From positions 992,001-1,056,000 of the forward strand of contig NZ_CP031967.1 of the NCBI RefSeq assembly GCF_003443615.1: a stretch of 64,000 nt of DNA, given 5' to 3'. This DNA is from Alteromonas sp. BL110. GTDB taxonomy: Bacteria; Pseudomonadota; Gammaproteobacteria; Enterobacterales; Alteromonadaceae. The notes under the pieces were generated by a model. That model was not told the DNA's origin and did no database searches. It saw only the letters and a list, made by a program, of their open reading frames with translations. This document shows, piece by piece, positions 53,546 through 63,834 of this stretch; positions within the stretch are counted from its first letter, which is position 1, and the number at the start of each line of letters is the position of its first letter. Both the position numbers and the translations under genes were made by a program.

Positions 53546-56464
53546 CTAAACAGATTGGGTTTCTATAACTAAATGCTTGTCTATAAGCTGAGACAAGGCG
53601 GGCTTACAAGAACCACAGTTAGTGCCACATTTTAACTGATTACCAAGTTCGTGTACCGATGAGCAGCCTTTGATGATGGCATCTGTAATCGTCTTTTCTC
53701 GTACTTCAAAGCAGCTACAAACTACATCGCCATTTAGAAACGCTTCATCCACCTGGCCTCGCAATAAGTTGCGTTGTGACTCACTAGAAATAGGCGTATT
53801 TAAAAGGCTAGCAAGCCATGCGTTAGGCACTGACCATGTGCTTTTTGAATGCGGCGCTGGCTGCGCTATTGTACGTGTGGCTGCTGGTGACCTTGCAGCT
53901 TTTTCTGGCTCATCGCCTAGAAACGCAGCAAAGCAGAGTATGTCATCGACAAGCGCAAGGCATACTGAGTACTTATGATGATGAAACTGCAATAGCACCG
54001 CGTTTTGCGACAGTAGAGGTATCAACGCTTGTGTAAATTCTCGACGGCCTTTGTTCGAAGCTACGTTTAATACTGATAGCGCTTCTTCAGAACTACTTCC
54101 CTTTGATGTAGCGCCTTCGGCCTCAAGCGGTGTTTTATTCCAGTAATCACATACTTTCTTTAGCGCTTCTTGATTATCGATGCAGGGATTATCGATGCTG
54201 TTTTTTAAGTCGTGTGACGATTGTATTTTTGACGATAAAAACAGTTTTCCATACGTAGCGTAGCGTACAGGCGCAATAGCCACAGCAGCGTGTTTTAGTT
54301 CGGGCTGTCCTGAAATAGGGTCTACCGCGCTGGCGTAAAGTGCACCTAGCTTACTGTGAGAGCCCCATTGTGCCGACCAATGAATGGGAATGAACACTTC
54401 CCCTTCGCGCATATCCGTATCCGCTTTAACCGGGTAAATAACTGGGGCGTCTTGACACACCGCACTTGTTAGAGAGACGAGGTCATTATTTGCAACACCC
54501 AAATCAGCAGCATCTTTAGGGTTTATGTATACAGAGGCGCTGGGCATATGGGCGAGTAACTTTGCGGCTTTACCTGTGCGCGTCATGGTGTGCCATTGGT
54601 CTCGCGCTCGGCCGCTGTTAACGACAAAAGGGTAAGCATCTGACGTTACCTGCAACGGGGCTTTATAGGTTACAGGAATGAGCCTAGCTTTACCGCTAGG
54701 GGTTGAAAACTGCTTGTCTTCAAAAGGACGCTTGCTAATAAGGTTAGGCTTATTGTTTGCACTGAGCTTAGCGCTACATGAAGACGTATTTAAAACTGCG
54801 TTCTGAAAAGGCCACTGGATAGGCGATAGACCGTTGTACTGAACTTCACTTAACGCTTGTAAGGGAGAAAGGTCTAATTGTCGTTTCCCATTATTGTGAT
54901 AGCCGGTTAGCCCAGCGTATTCGCAGAATATTTGTGACGGATGGGTAAAATTAAATGCCTCGCCAAAGCCCATTTTCGTCGCCACGTCGCACATAATTTG
55001 CCAATCGTGTTTTGCATTACCTGGCGGTGGCAATATACCGCGCTGACGTGAAATACGGCGTTCTGAGTTTGTCACCGTACCGTCTTTTTCCGACCATCCC
55101 GTGGCGGGAAGAGCAATATGAGCGTAGGCAAGCGTATCATTCGATTCGACAATATCAGACACTACGACCATCTCGCACTTTGAAAGTGCGCGCTCAACTT
55201 GGACTCGATTAGGCATACTGACAACAGGGTTAGTCCCCATTATCCAAACGAATTTTACCTTTCCTTCCTCAATAGCATTAAATAGATCTACGGCTTTGAG
55301 CCCCTGCCCTTTGGGCATAACGGGTGCATCCCAGTAGGTTTTTACTGATTCGATATGTTCAGGGTTGTCTAAATCCATATGTGCAGCAAGCATGTTAGCT
55401 AGCCCACCTACTTCACGCCCTCCCATGGCATTGGGCTGACCTGTGATGGAAAATGGACCACAACCGTCTTTGGCAATTAAGTCTGTAGCCAGGTGACAGT
55501 TAATGATGGCTTGGGCTTTATCTACACCAGCTGAAGACTGATTAACGCCCATAGAATAAAAAGTAATTGCACTAGACGCTTTACAGAATGCGTCGAAAAA
55601 AGCCTTAACCTTGCTTAGTTCTATACCGCATACGCTAGCCACGTCATCCAGTGTTAAGGTACTTGCACTTTCAAGCGCTTCATCAAGCCCGTCGGCATAG
55701 GTTTCAACGGTGGCTTTATCAATTCTACCTTGTGCGTTTGCATAGCTAAGTAAGCCGTTAAACAGCGCAACGTCACTACCTGGTGTTATAGGCAGGTGTA
55801 GGTCAGCTATCGTACAGGTTTCCGTTTTGCGAGGGTCGACAACGATGACCTTCATATTTGGGTTCTTCAGCTTTGCTCGCTGAATGCGCTGAAAAAGCAC
55901 GGGGTGCGCCCACGCCGTATTGCTGCCGGTGATGACTAATAAATCTGTACACTCTAAGTCGGTGTAATCACAAGGCACCACGTCTTCACCAAAGGCGCGC
56001 TTATAAGCGGCTACGGCTGATGACATGCAAAGACGAGAGTTGGTATCTATATTGGCACTGCCGATATAACCTTTCATTAGTTTATTGGCAATATAGTAGT
56101 CTTCGGTAAGAAGCTGGCCTGATACATAAAAAGCAACGGCATCCGCGCCATACTGCGCAATGGTAGATGTGATCTTGTCCGCAATCACACCGGTGGCCGT
56201 GTCCCAATCCACCGGTTGACCCGCTATGGTTGGGTGAAGCAAACGTCCATTTAGGTCGTTTGTTTCAAGCAGGTTTGTTCCTTTAACACACAATCTTCCA
56301 TAATTGGCGGGATGCTCTGGCGTGCCTTTAACAGTGTCCAGGGATACGGCACGCTTGCTTACGTTGCAACTGATATCTACACCACACCCTACGCCACAGT
56401 ATGGGCATGTTGTTTGTCTTAGTTGTTCAGACATCATGTCGGGTTGTCGTGTAGCCATATTCAT
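53546..56464 (-). CDS. nasA: Assimilatory nitrate reductase catalytic subunit NasA
   Basis: 972-residue molybdopterin enzyme reducing nitrate to nitrite in the cytoplasm. The N-terminal 4Fe-4S site uses C20, C23, C27 (TCPYCGVGCG) and a fourth Cys in GRLCVKG. The MGD-binding core follows (SRLCMSSAVAAYKRAFGEDV, SNTAWAHPVLFQRI, CGPFSITGQPNAMGGREVGG). A C-terminal BFD-like [2Fe-2S] domain (about 895-950) reads CSCFEVREK ... CGTNCGSCKPAL, supplying an electron entry as in NasA with no NasC partner here. Between nirD and cobA. Confidence 0.96.
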   Translation of the reverse strand: MNMATRQPDMMSEQLRQTTCPYCGVGCGVDISCNVSKRAVSLDTVKGTPEHPANYGRLCVKGTNLLETNDLNGRLLHPTIAGQPVDWDTATGVIADKITSTIAQYGADAVAFYVSGQLLTEDYYIANKLMKGYIGSANIDTNSRLCMSSAVAAYKRAFGEDVVPCDYTDLECTDLLVITGSNTAWAHPVLFQRIQRAKLKNPNMKVIVVDPRKTETCTIADLHLPITPGSDVALFNGLLSYANAQGRIDKATVETYADGLDEALESASTLTLDDVASVCGIELSKVKAFFDAFCKASSAITFYSMGVNQSSAGVDKAQAIINCHLATDLIAKDGCGPFSITGQPNAMGGREVGGLANMLAAHMDLDNPEHIESVKTYWDAPVMPKGQGLKAVDLFNAIEEGKVKFVWIMGTNPVVSMPNRVQVERALSKCEMVVVSDIVESNDTLAYAHIALPATGWSEKDGTVTNSERRISRQRGILPPPGNAKHDWQIMCDVATKMGFGEAFNFTHPSQIFCEYAGLTGYHNNGKRQLDLSPLQALSEVQYNGLSPIQWPFQNAVLNTSSCSAKLSANNKPNLISKRPFEDKQFSTPSGKARLIPVTYKAPLQVTSDAYPFVVNSGRARDQWHTMTRTGKAAKLLAHMPSASVYINPKDAADLGVANNDLVSLTSAVCQDAPVIYPVKADTDMREGEVFIPIHWSAQWGSHSKLGALYASAVDPISGQPELKHAAVAIAPVRYATYGKLFLSSKIQSSHDLKNSIDNPCIDNQEALKKVCDYWNKTPLEAEGATSKGSSSEEALSVLNVASNKGRREFTQALIPLLSQNAVLLQFHHHKYSVCLALVDDILCFAAFLGDEPEKAARSPAATRTIAQPAPHSKSTWSVPNAWLASLLNTPISSESQRNLLRGQVDEAFLNGDVVCSCFEVREKTITDAIIKGCSSVHELGNQLKCGTNCGSCKPALSQLIDKHLVIETQSV

Positions 56465-56552
56465 GTCATTACCTTTTTCGATTTCGCAGTAATTGAATGC
56501 GTTTTTGCAAGAAGGTTTTATTCATATGGGCATTCAAATAAGGGCAGTTCGC

Positions 56553-56921
56553 TTAAATGCCTACAAATACCTTCTCGCCCTCTACCTTTACAGGGTAAGC
56601 CGTGACGAATACATCATCGTGCTCTTTACACAGCCCCGTTTCTAAAAAGTAATGCTCTTTGTACAGCGGCGAAGCGACAACTGGTGCGCCGCCTATCGAC
56701 CCCAAAAGTCCGCGATAAAGCACGTTTGCTTTACCAATAGGGTCGTAGTTACTAATGGCAAAAACCTGAGTTTCGCCCTTTATTTTCAAACAGAAAAGAG
56801 CCACTTGCTGTGAGTCAACAAGGGCGCAAACGCCACTGTTTGTCACTAGGTCGTTCGTCTCACAAACTAGGTGCCATTGCACTGCCTGTTCCGATGCTAT
56901 TACGTTTTGCGCAGCTGTCAT
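56553..56921 (-). CDS. nirD: Nitrite reductase (NADH) small subunit NirD
   Basis: 122-residue partner of NirB with a Rieske-like fold that lacks the cluster ligands, as usual for NirD. WHLVCETNDLVTNSGVCALV, QVALFCLKIKGETQVFAISN and GSIGGAPVVASPLYKEHYFL are typical. Follows nirB by 57 bases. Confidence 0.92.
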   Translation of the reverse strand: MTAAQNVIASEQAVQWHLVCETNDLVTNSGVCALVDSQQVALFCLKIKGETQVFAISNYDPIGKANVLYRGLLGSIGGAPVVASPLYKEHYFLETGLCKEHDDVFVTAYPVKVEGEKVFVGI

Positions 56922-56978
56922 AATTTGTATCTCCTAACAAGGTTGATAAGCCAGTGGCTACACCATTAAGTCTATGGG

Positions 56979-59528
56979 CTACACCATAGAGACGGGAATA
57001 AACTGATCTTTCCCTGCTACTTTTTCAGCTTCCGTGGCTGGGCGAACCTGTCCGCGCTCTGAAACAAACTGAATATTGGTGTCGCTGGCACTACTGTTTA
57101 CAAATTGACGGAAACGTTTGCGCGACTCAGGGTCTTCAATGGTGGTTTTCCATTCGCACTGATAAGCATCAACCACAGCATCCATCTGTGCTTCAAGCTC
57201 TTCATTAATGCCAAGTGCATCGTTGATCACAACATCTTGCAGGTAAGCTAACCCACCTTCTAAGTTGTCCATCCACACTGATGTGCGCTGTAAGCGGTCG
57301 GCCGTTTTCACATAAAACATCAGCACGCGGTCGATGTATTTAATAAGCGTTTCCGTATCTAGGTCGGTGGCAAACAGATCGGCATGTCGTGGTTTCATAC
57401 CGCCATTTCCGCACACATACAGGTTCCAACCTTGCTCGGTAGCGATAACACCAATGTCTTTGCTTTGTGCCTCTGCACACTCGCGGGTACAGCCTGATAC
57501 GGCAAATTTGATTTTGTGCGGCGCACGTAAGCCCTTGTATCGGTTTTCCAAATCAATAGCCGTGCCCACTGAGTCCTGCACACCGTAGCGGCACCAAGTA
57601 CTTCCCACACAAGATTTCACAGTACGCAGTGCTTTCGCATACGCGTGACCGGTTTCAAATCCACCGGCGACGAGCTTTTCCCAAATATCAGGTAAATGCT
57701 CTACACGCGCGCCAAATAAATCGATGCGCTGCCCACCAGTGATTTTGGTGTAAAGGTTATATTCTTTCGCCACTTCGCCTAACAAAATCAATTTTTCTGG
57801 CGTGATTTCTCCGCCCGGCACGCGAGGCACCACAGAATAGGTACCGTCTTTTTGCATGTTGCCAAGATAGATGTCATTGGTGTCTTGTAGAGGAAGGTGT
57901 GAAGCTTTTAGGATGTAGTCGTTGTAGACTGATGCCAGAATAGACCCCACAGCAGGCTTACAAATTTCACAACCTAGGCCTTCACCATGTTGTTCAAGTA
58001 GCTCATCGAAAGTGCGAATACCGTTAACTTTAACAATGTGAAACAGCTCCTGTCGGGTGTAATTGAAGTGCTCACAAATCGCTTTCGATACTTCAACACC
58101 GCGCTTTTCAAGCTCGCTGTCTACCACATTTTTAAGCAGGGCGGCACAACCCCCACAACCAGTACTGGCTTTAGTTTCACCTTTTACGTCGCCAACGCTG
58201 CAACAGCCACCTTCAATAGCTGAAACAATGTCGCCCTTTGTCACGTTTAGGCACGAGCATATAGACGCGGTGTCTGGCAGAGCATCGGCACCTAGTGCTG
58301 GTGCGGCATCGGATGATGGAAGAATTAGACTTTCTGGGTGTTCAGGTAATTCGATGTTGTTAAGCGTATACTGTAAAAGCGTATCGTAGTCGCTGGTATC
58401 GCCAACAAGAACAGCACCTAGTATGTACTTTTGCTCGCTATCTACCACCAGCTTTTTATACACGCCTTCAGGCTGATTCAAGTAGGTGTAGCTAAGGGCA
58501 CCTTCTGTACGTTCGTGCGCATCGCCAATTGAGCCCACTTCTACGCCCATTAGCTTCAGTTTGGTACTCATATCTGCGCCAACGAACTCGGCATCGCCAC
58601 CGGTTATATGACTTACTGCCGTGCGTGCCATGGTATAACCAGGTGCAACCAGGCCAAAGATTTTGTTATCCCACAGCGCACATTCGCCCACTGCGTAAAT
58701 ATTAGGGTCAGAGGTCACGCAGTGGTTATCAATGACAATACCGCCGCGCTCGCCTAATGTTAATGCTGACTTTCTACCAAGCTGATCTGACGGACGAATG
58801 CCGGCAGAAAATAAAATCATATCGGTCTCAAGCGCGGTTCCGTCAGCAAACACCATTTTATAGCGGCAGGTATCACCAGCTTCGATAGTTTGGGTTGCCT
58901 TTTGGGTATGAACGGTTACGCCTAAATCTTCAATTTTGTCTTTAAGTACGGTACCACCGGCTTGGTCTAACTGCACCGCCATAAGCTGTGGCGCAAATTC
59001 AACCACGTGAGTATCTAGTCCAGCTTGCTTTAAGGCGTTCGCGGCTTCTAAACCTAGAAGACCACCACCAACAACAACACCTACTTTACTCACCGCTGCT
59101 GACGCTTCAATAGCGAGTAGGTCGTCAATGGTGCGGTACACTAGGCAATGCTCTTGATCGTTACCTGGAATGGGGGGCACGAAAGGATAAGAACCGGTGG
59201 CAAGAACCAGCTTGTCGTAGTTGAACACCTGCCCTTCTGACGTTGTGACTTTATTATTATCACGGTCAATATCAGTAACTAAGGCATTGGTAACAACATT
59301 TATGCCCCACTCGGCATACTGAGCGGGTGTAGTAAGCGCTAAGTCGTCAGCACTCGCACCACTAAAAAAAGATGACAAATAAACGCGGTCGTACGCGAGG
59401 CGAGATTCGCCGCATAAAACGGTTATTTCTACATTGGCATCGCTTTGGTGAAGCTGCTCAACAAAATGGTGCCCCACCATGCCGTTGCCTACGACGACAA
59501 TTTGCGTTTTTGAGTCCAATGAAGTCAT
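56979..59528 (-). CDS. nirB: Nitrite reductase (NADH) large subunit NirB
   Basis: 849 residues. N-terminal FAD/NAD module (VVVGNGMVGHHFVEQL at about 5-22; GVVVGGGLLGLEAANALKQA). A BFD-like [2Fe-2S] region (about 420-470) contains CSCLNVTKGD ... STGCGGCAAL. The siroheme/4Fe-4S part has TVKSCVGSTWCRYGVQDSVG and FAVSGCTRECAEAQSKDIGV. It reduces nitrite to ammonium with NADH. The frame extends to an ATG at 59552, but that stretch encodes the ribosome site; 59528 follows GGGGAA. First gene of nirB-nirD-nasA-cobA-ybiB, behind a NasR-type leader. Confidence 0.97.
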   Translation of the reverse strand: MTSLDSKTQIVVVGNGMVGHHFVEQLHQSDANVEITVLCGESRLAYDRVYLSSFFSGASADDLALTTPAQYAEWGINVVTNALVTDIDRDNNKVTTSEGQVFNYDKLVLATGSYPFVPPIPGNDQEHCLVYRTIDDLLAIEASAAVSKVGVVVGGGLLGLEAANALKQAGLDTHVVEFAPQLMAVQLDQAGGTVLKDKIEDLGVTVHTQKATQTIEAGDTCRYKMVFADGTALETDMILFSAGIRPSDQLGRKSALTLGERGGIVIDNHCVTSDPNIYAVGECALWDNKIFGLVAPGYTMARTAVSHITGGDAEFVGADMSTKLKLMGVEVGSIGDAHERTEGALSYTYLNQPEGVYKKLVVDSEQKYILGAVLVGDTSDYDTLLQYTLNNIELPEHPESLILPSSDAAPALGADALPDTASICSCLNVTKGDIVSAIEGGCCSVGDVKGETKASTGCGGCAALLKNVVDSELEKRGVEVSKAICEHFNYTRQELFHIVKVNGIRTFDELLEQHGEGLGCEICKPAVGSILASVYNDYILKASHLPLQDTNDIYLGNMQKDGTYSVVPRVPGGEITPEKLILLGEVAKEYNLYTKITGGQRIDLFGARVEHLPDIWEKLVAGGFETGHAYAKALRTVKSCVGSTWCRYGVQDSVGTAIDLENRYKGLRAPHKIKFAVSGCTRECAEAQSKDIGVIATEQGWNLYVCGNGGMKPRHADLFATDLDTETLIKYIDRVLMFYVKTADRLQRTSVWMDNLEGGLAYLQDVVINDALGINEELEAQMDAVVDAYQCEWKTTIEDPESRKRFRQFVNSSASDTNIQFVSERGQVRPATEAEKVAGKDQFIPVSMV

Positions 59529-59550
59529 GGTATTCCCCTTTTTTCGGGAC

Positions 59551-59636
59551 AAAAAAAAGCCCGCTTCAACTTTCGTTGATGCGGGCTTCGTTGCCTATTT
59601 TGCTAGTACTGACGCTAAAGTTCAGCAGAATCTAGC
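59551..59636 (-). promoter_or_regulatory. NasR-type antitermination leader of nirB
   Basis: Minus strand: P1 (GCTAG/CTAGC with inner CTGA/TCAG, 59602-59636), six bases, then P2 GGC-AACGAA-GCC (59584-59595). Then the terminator GCCCGC/GCGGGC (59559-59586) with inner TCAAC/GTTGA and eight U (59551-59558). P2 uses the same 12 bases as the nrtA leader and competes with the terminator. It ends 22 bases before the nirB ATG. Confidence 0.82.
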
Positions 59637-59721
59637 TAACACATTTTACGGAGTGTTATAAATCACACAATTTTTCAGCGATTGACACAAATCACTAAAA
59701 CACACTTTACGCTTATAGCTA

Positions 59722-59738
59722 TCCAAGTTCAGTGCCAA
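59722..59738 (-). promoter_or_regulatory. Probable sigma-54 promoter of the nirB operon
   Basis: Minus-strand TTGGCACTGAACTTGGA matches TGGCACN5TTGCW except that the -12 GC is GG. Position and partner sites support it; predicted start is near 59711. Confidence 0.5.
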
Positions 59739-59801
59739 ATTCGTAATACATTGTTTTTATTAAATTTACCGTAAAATAAGCATTATACAGACTTCACAAC
59801 T

Positions 59802-59837
59802 GCACCAAACAAACGCAAAACTGTGTTTACTTGGTGC
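59802..59837. promoter_or_regulatory. NtrC-like half-sites upstream of nirB
   Basis: GCACC (59802-59806) and GGTGC (59833-59837), in TGCACCAAAC and CTTGGTGCATT, lie about 90-125 bases upstream of the predicted start. Only half-sites match well. Confidence 0.4.
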
Positions 59838-59857
59838 ATTAAGTGCTATCGAATAAC

Positions 59858-61423
<1,566 letters not shown>

Positions 61424-61881
61424 GTTCTCTCAGAAGCTAAGATGTTAAACACAACAACCCACCGTGGCGTAAACCGCGTGATAGCAGTACACCAGGTAGG
61501 TAGAATGATTTTTCGGCGATTCTATCACCATTGTAGCTTAAAATCTTTTAATAGATTGTTACTATCGCATAATCACAATTTAGAGAGCACGGCCGCAAGA
61601 GAAGAAGAGTAAAAGTCACTTCATCTCTCGTTAACACCGCTTCTCGAATTAGTTTCAAGCGCACTAAATTTATGAGCCTTTGCTGACAAAAGGCATGTTA
61701 CGTGGCATCGTATTGCAGTATTTTAACAACCCAGCCCATCGGTGCGCTTAGCTCGTAGTATTAGTTCGTAGCATTAGTTCGTAGCATTAGCTCGTATTAT
61801 TAACCCGCTACTTTGCACTAAGTCGCACATGATGATGTGGCAATGATGTAAGGCATAGGTCTTATTTAACGAGGAGTTTAC
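61424..61881. other. Intergenic region upstream of the SulP gene, with tandem repeat
   Basis: 458 bases between divergent starts. Apart from the 4 x 13-base repeat at 61748-61799 no element or gene is evident. Confidence 0.45.
61748..61799. repeat. Tandem repeat, four 13-base units
   Basis: Units TTAGCTCGTAGTA, TTAGTTCGTAGCA, TTAGTTCGTAGCA and TTAGCTCGTATTA run without gaps. The two inner units are identical. The period is not a multiple of the helix turn. About 80 bases before a small membrane-protein gene. Confidence 0.8.
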
Positions 61882-62169
61882 GTGGTACCTTATATTCTTA
61901 CCATTTTGTGCGTGCTAGTGGCAGGCGCGATTCATTGGATGTCGCCAAAGGCTTATTGGAAAGCCACTATTATGTCTACCGCCGTTATCTTATTATTTTC
62001 TGTCGCTGCGCTGTTTATTTTCAAGGCTTCAGGAATGCTTGTAAGCGAACATACCGGGGAAAATGCAGACTTCTCGGGGCAGATGCTTACCATTACGACT
62101 ATGATTGCCTTCTTTGGCTTTTTGATTTCTCTCTTTGTTGGTTGGTTTCTTCGCGTGGTTCGAAACTAG
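61882..62169 (+). CDS. Small unknown three-helix membrane protein
   Basis: 95 residues with three hydrophobic segments (about 2-20, 29-47, 70-92) separated by short loops (HWMSPKAYWK; SEHTGENADFSGQ). Starts at GTG 61882, with GAGGAG about 8 bases before it, so translation looks real. I recognise no family. It is 228 bases ahead of nasR on the same strand; a weak hairpin (62292-62308) lies between. Confidence 0.6.
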   Translation: MVPYILTILCVLVAGAIHWMSPKAYWKATIMSTAVILLFSVAALFIFKASGMLVSEHTGENADFSGQMLTITTMIAFFGFLISLFVGWFLRVVRN

Positions 62170-62202
62170 CTTCTGAGTTTAAATCTAAGTATCTAAAGGC
62201 GG

Positions 62203-62223
62203 ATTGCACCACTAAAGTGCAAT
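62203..62223. promoter_or_regulatory. NtrC-like palindrome between small membrane gene and nasR
   Basis: ATTGCAC/GTGCAAT around CACTAAA. Read as GCACCACTAAAGTGC it fits GCACCN5GGTGC with one mismatch. No -24/-12 element follows before nasR, so its role is uncertain. Confidence 0.35.
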
Positions 62224-62291
62224 ACCGCTTGCGATCTTTCTTAACCTGCCCATCAGTTGTAACTCGTTACATACAATCAATTCTGCTTATC

Positions 62292-62308
62292 ACCTGTAAA
62301 AATCAGGT
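62292..62308 (+). terminator. Weak hairpin before nasR
   Basis: ACCTG/CAGGT around TAAAAAT, with only a TT afterwards. Possible end of the small membrane-protein transcript. Confidence 0.3.
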
Positions 62309-62397
62309 TTGCTAAGCATTCAGCGCATTACGCCCCCCATCTAAACCTTGCATAACTACATTCTTATAAACAGGGCATAAGTGTTGCTTAATTTATT

Positions 62398-63816
62398 GTG
62401 CTTGAAAGCAATACTTCGCAAAAAACTATCAATAAAAAAGCGAATTGCGTAAACCAACATTTAGCAGGGCCTCTTATGCTGCACGAACCTGAACAAACCA
62501 TTGCGCTTTGTAGCGATGCGACCAAACGTTTTTTGCTCGCCGCAAAACATGCAGAAATCACTGTGTTAGAACAGCTTTCTAGTAACTGTCGTATTGTTAT
62601 TGCGGTTCGTGAGCTTATACATGAACTGCAAAAAGAGCGCGGAGCCAGCAATATCTTTCTTGCGTCTAAAGCCGAGCGCTACCAAGTTGAGCGAATGCAG
62701 TATGTCAGTGCTAGTGAACAAGCAGAGTCAATGCTAAAAAGCCATTTGAAGTCTCTCTACTTAACTGATGAGATCACTTCTGGTAACCCGCGCCTATTAA
62801 GCAGTATTACTTTAGCCATGCAGGCGACAGACTATTTGCCACGCTTAAGAGAACAAGTCAGTAAGCAGCAGCTAACGCCACTAGAATCAACACGAGCCTA
62901 CAGCCGTTTAGTGGCAAGTTTACTTACTGTCATTTTTGAAGCAGCAGATATTGCAAGCGATCCAACCATTACCCGCTTACTGGTTGCTTTGTTCAACTTC
63001 ATGCAGGCCAAAGAATATGCAGGGCAAGAGCGAGCGTGGGGGGCAATTGGTTTTGCAGAAACCCATTTCGATGTGCGCCTATGTGAAAAGCTTACTGCGC
63101 TTCAGCATGCCCAAGAGCATCACTTCAATATATTCTGTGAATTTAGCTGTAAGCCGCATAAAGAGGCATTGGAAGCATTAAATAAAAGCCCTGCCGCAAT
63201 AGATATTACACAGCTTAGAAATATGATCGCGCAGCTAGGAGACGGCAGCCCTATTGCCGGCGAAATATCAGAAGTTTGGTTCGATGTTGCAACCCGACGT
63301 ATAGATGCAATGCAGGATATCGAGGTAGCATTGACCGAAGCCTTAACACAGCAAGCTAACAGTAAAGTAGCCAATGCAAAAAATGAAATGGCCAATCATC
63401 AACAGTTGCTTACACGCTTTAACAATGAGCACGCCAATGATGGCTCGCCGCTCACTTTACTGTTTGACCCCAGCATGCCCGGCTTAGCGGAAGATACAAA
63501 AGACGACGAGATTAAAACGCTGTCACTCGATGAGCAGACTAAAACCTTATCGGCCCACCGCTCTTTTTACGACTTACTGCGTTCACAAGCCCAGCATATA
63601 GAAGACATGGGACGAGAGCTTGAAGAGGCTAAGCGTGCAATTCAAGATCAGAAGCTGATAAGCCGAGCAAAGCTGGTAGTAATGGAACAATTTGGACTAA
63701 GCGAAAACAATGCGTATCGCCGACTGCAAAAACAAGCGATGAGCGAAAATACAACCATAGCGGCTATTGCCACTAAGATAGTAGATATTACTACGAAAAA
63801 TTCTTTGAGAAAGTAG
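62398..63816 (+). CDS. nasR: Nitrate-responsive antitermination regulator NasR (NIT + ANTAR)
   Basis: 472 residues. The NIT nitrate-sensing domain (about 60-330) has LIHELQKERGASNIFLASKA and FMQAKEYAGQERAWGAIGFA, closely matching Klebsiella NasR (ERGASNIW; MQGKELAGQERALGALGF). The C-terminal ANTAR domain (about 405-465) reads IQDQKLISRAKLVVMEQFGL then SENNAYRRLQKQAMSENTTI. When nitrate binds, NasR stabilises leader hairpins so that polymerase passes a terminator. Two matching leaders are in this window (nrtA and nirB). GTG 62398 is the longest start and has no clear ribosome site; ATG 62476 (MLHEPEQTIALC) is a good alternative. Confidence 0.92.
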   Translation: MLESNTSQKTINKKANCVNQHLAGPLMLHEPEQTIALCSDATKRFLLAAKHAEITVLEQLSSNCRIVIAVRELIHELQKERGASNIFLASKAERYQVERMQYVSASEQAESMLKSHLKSLYLTDEITSGNPRLLSSITLAMQATDYLPRLREQVSKQQLTPLESTRAYSRLVASLLTVIFEAADIASDPTITRLLVALFNFMQAKEYAGQERAWGAIGFAETHFDVRLCEKLTALQHAQEHHFNIFCEFSCKPHKEALEALNKSPAAIDITQLRNMIAQLGDGSPIAGEISEVWFDVATRRIDAMQDIEVALTEALTQQANSKVANAKNEMANHQQLLTRFNNEHANDGSPLTLLFDPSMPGLAEDTKDDEIKTLSLDEQTKTLSAHRSFYDLLRSQAQHIEDMGRELEEAKRAIQDQKLISRAKLVVMEQFGLSENNAYRRLQKQAMSENTTIAAIATKIVDITTKNSLRK

Positions 63817-63834
63817 CTACAGCTATTTCAGTCT

